Assembly: GCA_963971225.1 (NCBI GenBank) | Contig: OZ020270.1 | Coordinates: 78,632,432 to 78,696,431, forward strand | Length of the DNA stretch: 64,000 nucleotides | Origin: Melieria omissa | Lineage: Eukaryota; Arthropoda; Insecta; Diptera; Ulidiidae | Reading direction: 5' to 3' | In this document: in pieces, positions 1 to 10,479 of the stretch | Layout of the letters: every line of letters starts with the position of its first letter | Numbering within the stretch: the first letter of the stretch is position 1 | Program-made: the position numbers and the translations under genes | Notes under the pieces: generated by a model | Databases searched by the model: none | What the model saw: the letters and a program-made list of their open reading frames with translations, nothing else | Told to the model about the DNA's origin: nothing

Positions 1-2226
1 TGGAAAATAGCTACCATTATTCCTATTCCTAAACAGAACAACGACATTACCAACGTCACAGGATACCGTCCAATATCCCTCTTGTCCTGTCTAGCTGAAA
101 CACTCGAAAAAATAATAGCGAGAAGAATATCATGGTTTATGATGTCGAAGGACCTTATTTCAGCCAACCAAGTAGCCTTTAAAAATAAAAGAGGATGTAC
201 AGATGCTTTGCTGCACATAGACCACTACGTTACCCAAGTCCTTTCATCACGGAAACACGCCACAATTCTCTCGCTCGATTTCGAGAAGGCATTTGACCAA
301 ATAGGTATACATGTTATTCTGAAGCGCTTGTACTCTTGGGGCATTGGACCAAAAATCTTTAATTACGTTAAATCCTTCTTAACGAACTGTAAATTTAGAG
401 TCCGCGTTAACGATACCTATTCACACGTTTATCCCCTGTATAACGGCATTCCACAAGGATCTCCTCTGTCCGTAATCCTCTTCTCGATTGCTTTCAATGA
501 CATCAGCACAATTATACTAAGACAACCTCAACTAGATCACTGCCTTTACGCTGACGATCTATACATATTAAACAAAACATTCGACACTACAGAAGCGACT
601 GAATCTCTCAAAGCTATTTTGAAGGATATCTTGGAATGGACTACCATATCCGGTGCCAAAATATCTCTCAACAAAACGAAAAAACTTCATAATTGCCGTA
701 AACGTATATGTAATGCCAATAGCCTCAATATCACTATCAACAACAATGTAATCCAAAATGTAAACAAATTAAAAATTCTGGGCATTGTATTTACCTCTAA
801 TTACCGATGGAAAGAACATTGTCTTACTTTAAAGAAATCCTTAACGACCAGAGTTAACCTAATTTTGTACTTTTCAACTAAATATGTACAGATTAACACA
901 CTTACCCACCTTGTTAAAACACTAGTTCTAAGCAAAATTGATTATGGCTTATACTTATACGGCAACTGCCCAAAAACTACTTTAAATATTGTTAAACCTA
1001 TCTATCACCAAGCTGTCAGGGCCAGCATATATGCTTATCGTACTACAACAGTATATAACATGCTGGCAGAGGCTGGACTACCGTCTCTTGACCAAAGATG
1101 CTACGAGATAAAATCTAAACTTATACCAAAACTCCTTTATTCGGAACCATCACCAATTGTAGCTGATTTTCAACAAACAATTATATCAAAGCGAAAATAC
1201 AAACTGCCATCAGCGATCCAGCAGATCTTAAATGCTGCACCTACATTTGACATTGCACTTACCCCCATCAAACATCAACACTCCACGCCCTCCTGGAAAA
1301 TCGAAAATAGTTCATGCGACATTAGTCTAACGCGCTTTAAAAAGGACAATACACCAATCGAAGCCTTTCAACAACAATTTATCAACAAGAAAATCTCTCT
1401 TAAGGCCGACGGCTGGTCTATCTTATATACAGACGGATCAAAAGTAAAGAATGCGCGGACCAGCTTCGCCATAGTTGATGAATCTGGTGAAGCAATACTA
1501 ATGAAAACACTTTCTACAATTTCAACAATATTTACAGCTGAAGCATTAGCAATTTTTAACGCATTGAATATTGCCCTTGCAAAACAGCAAAAAACAACAA
1601 TATGCTCCGACAGTCTATCTGTAATTCAAGCAATTCTGAACCCTTCATCTTGCGATTGGCTCACAATAAACAACATACGACAATTGCTAATCTCCAACAA
1701 AACAACACTAAAACTGTTGTGGATACCGAGCCACGTTAACATCTACGGAAATGAGCAAGCCGACAAAGCTGCTAAATTCGCATGCAATGCGCCAATCACT
1801 ACCGACATGACTGTTGAAAAGAACGACATGAAACTATACATTTCACACCACATATTAAAAAGGAGAAAGACATCATGGAGGCAATACACCCACCATAACT
1901 ACACAAAAATAAACGCAGATCTAGAGGCACCAATATATCCCGTAGATATAGGGAAGCACAAAATAAAAATATTCTCACGCCTGCGTCTTGGACACACCAT
2001 AACGACTCACCAACACATCCTGCGAAAGGAAAGCGTCCCCAACTGTCCATTCTGTGGCGACCCTACGTCAATAGAGCACATACTCATTACATGTCCAACA
2101 TCCATTACCCGCCTGAAACTGATATCACCGAACAGTACAAACACACTTGAAATACTAAAAAATCCAACTGCAGAAAATATTTATATAATACACAAACTAA
2201 TAACCGACCTAAAATACCTAATCTGA
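1..2226 (+). CDS. Non-LTR ORF2 polyprotein (RT-RNase H), 5' partial
   Basis: The frame is open from base 1, so the first ATG at 82 is internal and the true start lies upstream. The first codons are RT fingers (PIPKQNN, GYRPISLLSCL). The palm carries FEKAFDQIG, GIPQGSPLS and the catalytic YADD at about 547-558. RNase H starts near 1,426 with LYTDGSK, continues through an F-T-AEA segment and SDSLSVIQ, and ends with HVNIYGNEQADKAA near 1,735. A C-x2-C-x7-H-x4-C knuckle (CPFCGDP...HILITC) lies near 2,043-2,094, as in I elements. The product would copy element RNA at a nicked chromosomal target. The endonuclease part is not in the window. Known of the family: target-primed reverse transcription. 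Seen here: intact catalytic motifs. Confidence 0.9.
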   Translation, partial: WKIATIIPIPKQNNDITNVTGYRPISLLSCLAETLEKIIARRISWFMMSKDLISANQVAFKNKRGCTDALLHIDHYVTQVLSSRKHATILSLDFEKAFDQIGIHVILKRLYSWGIGPKIFNYVKSFLTNCKFRVRVNDTYSHVYPLYNGIPQGSPLSVILFSIAFNDISTIILRQPQLDHCLYADDLYILNKTFDTTEATESLKAILKDILEWTTISGAKISLNKTKKLHNCRKRICNANSLNITINNNVIQNVNKLKILGIVFTSNYRWKEHCLTLKKSLTTRVNLILYFSTKYVQINTLTHLVKTLVLSKIDYGLYLYGNCPKTTLNIVKPIYHQAVRASIYAYRTTTVYNMLAEAGLPSLDQRCYEIKSKLIPKLLYSEPSPIVADFQQTIISKRKYKLPSAIQQILNAAPTFDIALTPIKHQHSTPSWKIENSSCDISLTRFKKDNTPIEAFQQQFINKKISLKADGWSILYTDGSKVKNARTSFAIVDESGEAILMKTLSTISTIFTAEALAIFNALNIALAKQQKTTICSDSLSVIQAILNPSSCDWLTINNIRQLLISNKTTLKLLWIPSHVNIYGNEQADKAAKFACNAPITTDMTVEKNDMKLYISHHILKRRKTSWRQYTHHNYTKINADLEAPIYPVDIGKHKIKIFSRLRLGHTITTHQHILRKESVPNCPFCGDPTSIEHILITCPTSITRLKLISPNSTNTLEILKNPTAENIYIIHKLITDLKYLI

Positions 2227-2364
2227 GAACACATCTTTTGTAATTACATAAATAATTTTAACATTTTATGATTAATACATAGAGCTGATGGCCCTGGCAG
2301 CCAAGCTTGTACGATAGTTAATTTTATAATTTATTATAAACTTAATAAATAATAATAATAATAA
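1..2364 (+). mobile_element. I-clade non-LTR retrotransposon, 5' end outside window
   Basis: The element begins before the window and ends in a (TAA)n tail, the 3' end type of I-factor-like elements. It carries one open frame with reverse transcriptase, RNase H and a terminal CCHC knuckle, then a 3' UTR of about 115 bp. No stop or frameshift interrupts the visible part, so this copy is younger or better preserved than the related element that starts near 2,836. The RNase H domain together with the TAA tail favours the I clade over Jockey. Confidence 0.85.
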
Positions 2365-2365
2365 T
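2343..2365 (+). repeat. (TAA)n tail of the I-clade element
   Basis: A run of TAA triplets ends the element and replaces a poly(A) tail. The following 95 bp are AT-rich with no recognisable content. Confidence 0.85.
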
Positions 2366-2460
2366 ATATAAATCAAATTTTATTCACACATTCATGTTAA
2401 ATTACAGTGTATAACAAATAAAAAACAAAAAATAAAACAAAAATTATGTTATTAAAAAAC

Positions 2461-2835
2461 TTATATATATGTTTTAATTTCATATTCCATATATTTTCTT
2501 AGAGCTAAAGCATTTTTCAGAGCACAAGAATAACGACGGTCTCCTTTGTTCCGCAAATTGAATGATGTATGTGCTGTGCATCCATTTGATAGTGGTGTTG
2601 TTGGCGAGTACTCTTCAACGATGGTGTCCAGTTTTTTGCATGGAAACTCTTCCAAGTTGATGACGACGTTTTGCTCATTTAGAATAGTTTGTGTCCATTG
2701 TTGTTTCTCCAACCCTTTAACGTAAACTTTAACATTAGACAGTCTCCGACTAGCAAGCAAACCGTGCAGTTCTGTTACGCTCATCGATAGACCTCGTGTT
2801 AACACGCATCTCTTACGCCAAACAACCACGCGCAT
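2461..2835 (-). CDS. Orphan ORF between two I-clade elements, function unknown
   Basis: A 124-codon minus-strand frame. Visible motifs are VKVYVKGLEKQQW in the middle, a VVINLEEFPC segment, and a C-terminal CALKNALALRKY. I have a vague memory of a YVKG-EK-W plus CAL-N layout in hypothetical proteins linked to invertebrate mobile DNA, but I cannot name the family. The 5' end abuts the start of the second I-clade element, so the ATG at 2,835 may be only the first available one and the original N-terminus may have been displaced. The stop is followed by AT-rich sequence. It could be a remnant of another mobile element or a host exon. Confidence 0.4.
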   Translation of the reverse strand: MRVVVWRKRCVLTRGLSMSVTELHGLLASRRLSNVKVYVKGLEKQQWTQTILNEQNVVINLEEFPCKKLDTIVEEYSPTTPLSNGCTAHTSFNLRNKGDRRYSCALKNALALRKYMEYEIKTYI

Positions 2836-2910
2836 TGTTTTTGTACTTTTACGGAACCTTAGCGAGCATAAGTCATACGATTAACCCGCGTGTGAAAAAT
2901 ACTTTTCGCC

Positions 2911-4299
2911 ATGGCCCCAGTGGCCCCCAAGCTTGGTGATAATAGATTCGCCCTATTATCACCAAGCCCCCGTGCCAAACGCAAAAAAACTGTGAACTTA
3001 ATAAACGAGTTTCCAGAACTCCCGGTAACAAAAAAAGATGATCCGAAGTTTATTGTTGTAAATACCCCAGATCCGAACAAACCATTGGCAACACACTACT
3101 CCTTGTTCAACGTTCATCAATCCCTCCTTGCTTTATGCAAAGAGATCATCAAAATAACTCCCCAGAGAGATGGAAGCTTAGTGATCCTGACAAAAAACAG
3201 TCAATCTGCGAAAAAACTCATTGCAGCCAAATCACTCCCAGGAATCTGTGACATATCCGCCAAACCGCACGAAAATCTCAATTGCGTTAAAGGAACTGTG
3301 TATGCGCCTTACCTCAACAACATCCCGGAAGCCGAAATCATAAAAGGACTCAAGGATTACAATGTTACGAACGCGTACAAATTTCAACGACTAACAGACG
3401 GGACCCCCAAACCTTCCGGGGTCGTCCTGCTCACCTTCGAAAGCTACTCCCTACCGGAAAAAATCAACATCGCCTGGTATAACGCCACAGTGCGGCCCTA
3501 CTACCCAAACCCTATGCGTTGCAGAACCTGCCAGAAACTGGGGCACACTCAAAAACACTGCTAAAATCTTTCCACCTGTTGTGTATGTAATTTCCCTCCC
3601 CACACCCTTGCTCCATGCACGAGAACACTTTGCGTCAATTGCTCGGGCGAACACCTCGCATCGGCTACCACATGCCCAAAGTACCTACAAGCAAAAGAAG
3701 TACTGAAAATTAAAACACAAGAAAAATGTACAATGCGAGAAGCAAATAAAATATACAAAATCAGAAACTCCCTCTCACTCAATTCCCATTCCTTTGCCAG
3801 TGCCCTAAAAGCAAATAATACAAACATAACCAACACAAAAACCAACACCAACAATGGTACTTCATCAATTACAAACCAATCTACCAACAACAATTACTCT
3901 ACAAACAACATTAAAACAAACAACTCAACGAAAAAACCACACGCCGAAACAGAAAACAACAACATCCCTAACAACAACCTACCTTCAACTGACCTGCATG
4001 GTCCATACAAAAAAAAACCACACTCACCCAGCTCACCTTCATTCGACCCAAACACACCACTCTCTGAAAATTACTCGCACTCTTCCACATTCTCCTTCAT
4101 TCGCGACTTAAACAACTCTCCCACTCCAACAACAACAAGAATGGAACAACTGGAATTGGAACTGGACCAGCATCGCTCTCCAACCAACAGCCAAACTTCA
4201 CCCAGCAGCAGCAACATACATACATCTCCCCCAACAACGTCAACAGTTAAAGAATATTTAAAAACCAAAACAGCAACAAACAAAAAATTGCAATTGTAA
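2911..4299 (+). pseudogene. I-element ORF1 (Gag-like nucleic-acid-binding protein) with in-frame stop
   Basis: The frame starts at MAPVAPKLGD, runs to a TAA at 3,562-3,564 and then stays open in the same frame to 4,299. The stop falls between two zinc-knuckle segments: CRTCQKLGHTQKHC just before it and CCVCNFPP...CVNCSGEHLA just after it. A nonsense mutation has therefore cut the knuckle array. The central part (about codons 50-190) looks like the RRM-like core of insect non-LTR Gags. The C-terminal 150 codons are low-complexity, rich in N, T and S. Gag of this type coats element RNA. A second start at 3,733 is only the first Met after the stop. Confidence 0.75.
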
Positions 4300-4485
4300 C
4301 AACATACCTTCATATACACATATTCAAATCTATTCATACATACTCATACCTAAAAAATATACATACTAAACTAAAATTGATCCAACTAGCATTGTAAATA
4401 CCTATTTTATATATCTTCAAACAAATATATTCATTTACAATTTACGCTATCTCTACAAATATATATTTCACATATCAACAATATA

Positions 4486-6042
4486 ATGACATTTAAAATT
4501 CTCCAATGGAATATAAGAGGCTATATTAATAATTATCATGAACTTGAGCTTTAATTAAAGACACGAAACCCGACGTCATTTGTTTACAAGAAACCCACAT
4601 TCCATATAGTAATAATAATAATGTAATAATCCCCAAAGCCTACACCGGATATTTTAGCAATAGCATTAACAATAACACTTCCAAACAAGGGGTTGCCACA
4701 CTCATCAGACGCAACTGCCCCCACAAACTACTATCCATAAATTCCCCTGTACAATCGGTTACCACAGATATAAAATTACCTCCCACATTTACGATAATTA
4801 ACTCATATATCCCTCCAACACAAATAATCAGTGAGTCAGAAATTTCCTCCCTACTTTCCCAATGTCATTCTCCCCCCCTTCTCCTGGGCGATTTCAACGC
4901 CTGGAGCCCTTTCTGGGGGTCCCCTAATTCAAATGCACGAGGTACTACAATCGAAAACATTATCATCGCAAATAACCTAACTGTACTAAATGACGGAACA
5001 CCCACCCACTTTTCAACCCACCAATCATTTACGCACATTGATCTTACATTAGTTGACCCATATCTAAACCCAAGATGTAACTGGAAAACGTATCATAATT
5101 TGCATGGTAGCGATCATTACCCAATCCTTACCGAAGTTCAAACAAATGTAGGGCAATGTAAATTGACCAGATCGCCAAAATTCAATACAAATGCTGCCAA
5201 TTGGCCTTTATACCAATCTTTATGCCAAAAAAGGCTAGAGCGCAACAAAGACTGGAGCACAAACAATGTCCACCAGCTCACAGCGAATATTACAAAAGCC
5301 ATAAAATCGGCAGCCAACATCTCCATCCCTCAGAGCAACATCACCCCACTAAGAAAGTATACCACATGGTGGAATAAGGAACTAAATATTCTCAGAACCA
5401 AAAATCAAAACCTTTGGCATTCCTACAAATCCTCCCCCTCTATCCCCCTCCTAATTGAATATAAAAAAGCCAATGCCTTATTCAAAAGAAATGTAAAAAC
5501 CGCAAAAAGAAAATCAATTGGAGAATTTACTTCTGATATTAACCCTTCCTCCACCCCCAAAAAAATTTGGGCTAAAATCAAAGCCCTCACCGGACTTCCC
5601 CCCATACCCATTCCAGCGATCCAATTACCAAACGCCTATCTATCCTCCGCTTCAGAAATCTCCAACGCGTTCGGCGAAACTTGGTCAAGCTACTCCGAAG
5701 ATACCAATTTTCCAGACGAATACATAACCCGCAAAAACACCACCCTCTCCCAACCGTATTCCCAAACCCGATTATCCAACGACGCCCGTAATCTAGATAT
5801 TGAATTTACCCCCACCGAACTCGAACTCGCCATACAAAACGCCAAAGGCAAAACTCCTGGAAAAGACCGCATTTCTTATCCTATGATACGCAACCTACCC
5901 AATTCCTTCAAAAATGTACTTCTGATTCTATACAATAAAATACTCCACACAGGCACCTACCCCCACACCTGGCTTTCCACCACCGTCCTCCCGATACCCA
6001 AACCAAACAATATTAACAGCTACAGACCCATATCCCTACTAC
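4486..6042 (+). pseudogene. I-element ORF2, 5' half: AP endonuclease and start of RT
   Basis: Translation from ATG 4,486 gives the endonuclease start (ILQWNIRGY) and stops after about 22 codons. A one-base frameshift near 4,545-4,553 moves the rest to another frame, open to 6,042: CLQETH, LLGDFNAWSPFWG, DLTLVDP, HGSDHYPI near 5,100. These are the catalytic blocks of APE-type endonucleases, which nick the target. After a linker, RT begins with TPGKDRISY and YRPISLL. The frame then runs into the P-like transposon. The continuation is at 12,838. The 368-codon ORF from 5,100 that extends past 6,042 includes foreign transposon sequence. Confidence 0.8.
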
Positions 6043-6512
6043 CACAGAACAAACAATATACAGAATGCGCATCTGGTGTAAAGAAAATTTTCTTCGCGGG
6101 TTCCAGCGGTAGGACCCATTTGTGGATGCGGGGGGAAGCAGTAAAGGGGATGAGAACGCACAGAGCGCGAGAGCGTAAAAAGAGGAGCTGTGAGAGCGCA
6201 AAATGAAATGTTCGGAGAGCAAACAGATAAAAGTATTAATCGCATGCCGGTGTACCAAACAGTAAGGCACCATATATGTATGTGGTTGTTGTTGTTGGCC
6301 AACAAAGCGATGTGCCGCATGCATTGTGATGGAGGAAATGAAAGTCGAAAGCCTGTGGTTGTTGTTGCCGCTGGCTAACAACTGAAGTTAGAATATATTT
6401 TTGCTTTGGCTGATTTCTGTAACGAGCTCAGCAATTCACAATACTACGATAAAAAACCCCCAATTGTGGGAATAAGTCAAGGAATAAGTTTGGTCAAAAT
6501 AACCAGAGTTTA

Positions 6513-7197
6513 TTACGTTTTTAGGATTTTAAGTTTTCGGGGTTTAGTTAAATTTTTCTTTTCGGAGGCCCATGCACAATGCTTCCTGAGAAGAACTAAG
6601 ATCATAAAGTCCAAAATTGTGTTTTTATGATCAGGACACGTGGAAAACCATTGTGGTGTAGCATTTTGGCATTTAACTTTTATTACATTTTTTATGCCTA
6701 CAATTTGTGGCTGTTTTTCAAAAATGCTGCGGAAAATTGAAATGTGTACTTTGCTTATCTCTAATAGAATTTGCGATGGACTAATAAGGTTGCCGAAATC
6801 TTTAAGAGAGTTAAAGTTTTTGTGAAATATGAAAAGTTCACTAGGAACTGTTAGTACCTCATCTTCTTTTCTCAATTCCGCTGCACATGTTTCACAGTTT
6901 ATTTTGGTAAGTATTTTGTAGACAACATAACCCAAAAAATATCTTAAAGACGCTAAATCTATGGTAAATTCGAAACAGTTCTCAAAACTATCATTTAATA
7001 TGAAATCGGCAAGGATGGCTGTATTATTATCCACTTCAAAATCATCGGTTTGACTAGTTTCTTCGCTATGTTCAGGAGCTGAGTCGGGATTTAATACGAT
7101 ATTAGAAAGCGTTTCAAACGTAGTATCATTTAGTTCTTCACAATTGCTGTGGGAACTTAATCGCACAATTTTTGCGGCCATTAAGCGTGCTAATATA
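6513..7197 (-). pseudogene. P-like transposase C-terminal region
   Basis: This is the minus-strand continuation after the nested TA-element. The recognisable part starts with LARLMAAKIV, where P transposases have a similar helix after the NP motif. An acidic linker and FTIDLASLRYFLGYVVYKI with a C-x2-C pair (NCETCAAEL) follow. The apparent start codon at 7,232 lies inside the nested element's inverted repeat and is not real. Downstream to 6,060 I see only subterminal DNA. Confidence 0.6.
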
Positions 7198-7967
7198 TCG
7201 AGCCCTTCCCGCGATTTTATCGTATGAGCCATTTTTACCGAAATTTTTTTTTTAACGAAAATGATAGCACTATAAACTAGCCATCAGTCCCTAAAAGCTC
7301 ACTTCTCTACGATGAACCGTTATGAAGTTAGAGAAAAAACAATTTTATCGTATATCCACTTCACATTTTTCCTTCATTTTTTGTGCCCGCGACTAGCTAT
7401 GCGATACGATAAAATTGCTCTAGTTACAAAAAGTAAATTTTTAACTTTATTGCAAAAGTGTAAAATTGAAAATATTTTAATAGTGAAAAGTGAATATTAC
7501 ATAATTGTTGAAGGTGAACAATGGCCTATTTGCAGGAAAAGGTTTTTTTCTTAATTCTTTGCAGTGTGACGTGCGTGTTATAAAAATTGGTGTGCAGTTG
7601 TTCGTAGTTACGTATTGAGTAAATTGAGGTGCAGTAATTTGATGATAAATTAAAAAATAATAATTAAGTTAATGCTTTGATAACAAAAAAAGTAAAGAAA
7701 AAAAATAAATAAAAGTTCTAAAAAAAAATGTTCTGTTTCAGTGCCAAAACCGCAAGGCATTATCAACGCTGGTCCCTTATAGTGACAGCGATACAAGTTG
7801 TAATGAAGAACCAGAAATTTGTGTAGGAAAGCGGGGAAGAAGAAATAAGAATTTGCCAAAAAGAGTTGAAAATCAGGCGGACGGCGGAGTTGGCTCACGA
7901 ATATTTAGATATAAAATTTGATGGAATGATAAAGATGTGCTAGTCAAAAGAGATGACGAATACAGTA

Positions 7968-8907
7968 CAGTGGACGTCCAGTATAACGAACTTCCATTTA
8001 ACGAATTATGAATTTAACGTACGGCCAAATTTTCTCCATTGCTGGTTCTATATTAAGAACAAAAGGGAAATTTTCTATTCGATATAACGAATATTTATGC
8101 TGTTTTTCACCCTTCCAATTGTTTTTGTTTGAGCATTCACATTCTTTACAATAACAATGAATGTTTGGATTCGTCAAGTGAACGGTACCTCAATTGTTTT
8201 TGTTTTTGTTACGTTAAAACTTTCAAATTTACGTCAAGTTACCAATATTTTCAAATTCTGTTTGTATGCATTGCTGATCATTTTCACAAGATTTGTTTTG
8301 CGTTCGGTCGGCGTTTTTCTTTTTAAAATTAAAATTTCAATAACCAATCAAGAAAAATGTCCAGACAGAAAAGTTTACTTACGGTAAAGAAGCAGTCCGC
8401 ATCGAAGACTTTTCACATTAGCCATTTTGTATTTTGAAAATGTTGGAATAAAACATGATATTTTTTAACCTTCTGTCTGTCCTTTGCTCAAAATTGCCTT
8501 TGGGGTCAGGATGACCCCAAAGGACAGCGAAAGCAATTTTGACTGTATATAATTACTGTTATAACTGTTATAACTTCATTCAGTTAACTGTTATATAATT
8601 TACTGACAAAACATGAAGAAATCTTACACATAAATCACAAAAGAAAAGAGAAAAGCCTCGAATAGTGTTTTTCTTGATTTTTTATTGGGTTGTAAGCGCG
8701 ATTAACACTAAATAACACAAGTACACGAGTACACAAAGCCGCTCAACCGTTTTTTTTTTAATTCCGCCTGGGGTCAAATAGACCCCAAGGGACAGGCAGA
8801 AGGTTAAAAACTGAATATGTGATTTCTTTAAGAAGGATGGTTTAAAACAAAAAAAATTTCGATCGATTCTAAATTTCGATAAGATTCTTTATATTGGACG
8901 TCCACTG
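7968..8907. mobile_element. pogo/Tc1-type TIR element, non-autonomous
   Basis: The ends CAGTGGACGTCCAGTATAA and the complement of TTATATTGGACGTCCACTG form a near-perfect TIR. TA flanks both sides (7,966-7,967; 8,908-8,909). A CAG start with a TATAAC interior suits pogo/Tigger relatives. At about 8,357 a frame reads MSRQKSLLTVKKQSASKT, which could be the start of a CENP-B-like DNA-binding domain but is too short to prove. It contains a TTAA-flanked MITE. Confidence 0.7.
8469..8803. mobile_element. piggyBac-type MITE
   Basis: The 335-bp insert is bounded by TTAA on both sides (8,465-8,468; 8,804-8,807). Its TIRs begin CCTTCTGTCTGTCC and end GGGACAGGCAGAAGG. Just inside each end is a small palindrome (GGGGTCAGGATGACCCC at about 8,511-8,527 and GGGGTCAAATAGACCCC at about 8,770-8,786). 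The TTAA target and CC ends are piggyBac hallmarks. There is no coding capacity. Confidence 0.75.
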
Positions 8908-9013
8908 TATTTAATTTTTTCTGAAATTTTTTTTATTTTTTATATAAAACTACACTATATCACTATGAATTACACTATGTAAATCTAAAAGTAACATTAT
9001 TTTGTATTTAATA

Positions 9014-9999
9014 AGGACTGTATCGAAAAGAAAGTGCACACTTTCTAACTTAATTTTCTTGCAGCATATAATTATTTTTTTAATTTTAAAAATGCCGTTT
9101 AATAGAGTAGGCCTTGATATACTGATTTCATACAAATTTCGTTTCATATATTTTTATATTACGAAAATTACGCGTATCGAGTTAGACATCCTCGAAAAAT
9201 TTGTGTACAGTTGGTTCACTGAAACAGGTGCTTCGTACAGAAAATCACCCAAACGACATCGCGTGTCCATAAACTTCGCTAAAAAAAAATGATTCTTAAG
9301 TATGGTGAAAATTGCACTATCAACGACATACCAAAAAGTGACCGTAAAAAGGGTCCTAAAGACCCAAAAATGGAAGAAAAACTGAGGCATTAGATTGACG
9401 AAAACAAGTGCATTTGTATTGGAAATTTAGCTAGAACGAGTGTGACGATGGTGCAAAGAGTGAAGCAGAGGAATAACTTAAAAACATATAAAAAACAAAC
9501 AATACCAAAAAGAAATGAAAATCAAAAAGTGACTGGCAAAACGCAATGCAGAAAACTATACACTCGTCTCTGCAAAAAAAAAATTTCGGGCATCATTATG
9601 GATGATGCGACATATGTAAAAATGAACTCAAAATCACTGCCAGGAAGAAATGAGAATCCGCTAAAATTACCAGAACTACGTCTAATAGAGCGCTACTACG
9701 CAATAGCCAAAAGAAACCTTATGAAAGATGAACAAGAAGCTAAAAATCTTAAGGAATTAAAAAAAAATTGGAGAGAATCAAAAAAACCCATAACGCAAAC
9801 AGCTGTACAAAATTTAATGAAGAGGGTCAAACAAAAAATTAGATATACATTTATTTGAAAAACAAATTTGTTATTTAAACAAAAATCCTTAGTCCTTAAA
9901 GTATATGCAACAAATGTTAAAACAAAAAATCTGATCAAAAAAATTTCCATTAAAGTTATACTTCAAACTAAGCGTGCACTTTCTTTTCGATACAGTCCT
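9014..9999 (+). mobile_element. Internally deleted Tc1/mariner element
   Basis: TIRs AGGACTGTATCGAAAAGAAA... of about 30 bp are flanked by TA (9,012-9,013; 10,000-10,001). At 986 bp it is shorter than autonomous relatives (about 1.3 kb). It keeps the start and end of a transposase frame but lacks the middle. Confidence 0.85.
9300..9858 (+). pseudogene. Tc1/mariner transposase remnant
   Basis: A helix-turn-helix-like block (TSVTMVQRVKQRNNLKTYKK near 9,439-9,500) and an IMDDATYVKM block with the first catalytic Asp near 9,600 are separated from ELRLIERYYAIAKRNL near 9,675, which carries the last acidic residue. The segment with the second Asp is missing, so the enzyme is inactive. A stop near 9,391 interrupts the N-terminal part. 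The LPELRLIE-YYA pattern is like the DD37E/mosquito-type branch, as in the complete element at 17,697, though the two are not the same family. Confidence 0.7.
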
Positions 10000-10306
10000 T
10001 AAATGGAAATACATTATACCAAGGACAACATTCTTTTTTTACTTAGAAACGAGTTTATCGTATGTGACACTGCAATATTTGAATCGCTCATAATAGTGCC
10101 CGCACAAATTATCGTATGTCCAAAATAACACCGTTGCGCTTTGCTGAAGTTACTAAAATAACCTATTCCAAGTGTGTAATCCTAAATAAAGTGTGTATGC
10201 CAAAAATCATGCAGCTTTGTTGTGCCAATGCAGAGAAAACCAAAAAAAACGTCTCCTGTAAAATTTGGTTTTTGGCTCATACGATAAAAACGCGGGAAGG
10301 GCTCGA

Positions 10307-10409
10307 TATTATTAATATCAGCCACTGATGGATTTATATTATTACCACCTTTTTGTCTTAGTATAGAAAACATATTTTCAAGTTTGTCTTGGTTTAATGT
10401 CCTTGTCAT
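10307..10409 (-). pseudogene. P-like transposase segment with catalytic-Glu block, before nested insertion
   Basis: This short segment reads TRTLNQDKLENMFSILRQKGG and continues to the TA target site of the nested element. The LNQD-LEN-F pattern is the P-type block that holds the last acidic catalytic residue. The frame continues at 7,197 on the far side of the 3.1-kb nested element once that element and one TA copy are removed, which supports the insertion boundaries. Confidence 0.7.
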
Positions 10410-10479
10410 AAAAAAAAAATGTCGGATTTTTTCTCAAACAGCTCGTCTACTAATAGCAAAACAGCTTTTAGAGTAAGTT

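Larger units (their letters stand above)
7198..10306. mobile_element. TA-target DNA element nested in the P-like transposon
   Basis: Ends TCGAGCCCTTCCCGCG and its complement form TIRs of about 38 bp with one mismatch. TA dinucleotides flank both sides (7,196-7,197; 10,307-10,308), and excision with one TA retained restores the P transposase reading frame. The motif TTTATCGTAT recurs at 7,216-7,225, 7,344-7,353, 7,404-7,413 (inverted), 10,054-10,063, about 10,109-10,117 (shortened) and 10,279-10,288 (inverted), likely transposase-binding sites. Own sequence is only about 1.2 kb. A short peptide-like stretch near 7,783-7,880 (YSDSDTSCNEEPE) is unassigned. Superfamily unknown. Confidence 0.75.

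Noticed and set aside
2833..2837. CATTG as a proven target duplication of the second I element
   Set aside because: Five bases are too few, since I-type duplications are usually longer, and flanking bases do not match.
5100..6206. ORF end beyond 6,042
   Set aside because: The last 50 or so codons are P-like transposon end sequence read through from the I-element frame.
6013..6381. Two overlapping minus-strand ORFs near the P-like 3' end
   Set aside because: They cross the insertion boundary into the I element and have no recognisable motif.
6640..7554. Plus-strand ORFs antisense to the P-like transposase
   Set aside because: They are shadows of the transposase or lie in AT-rich element ends.
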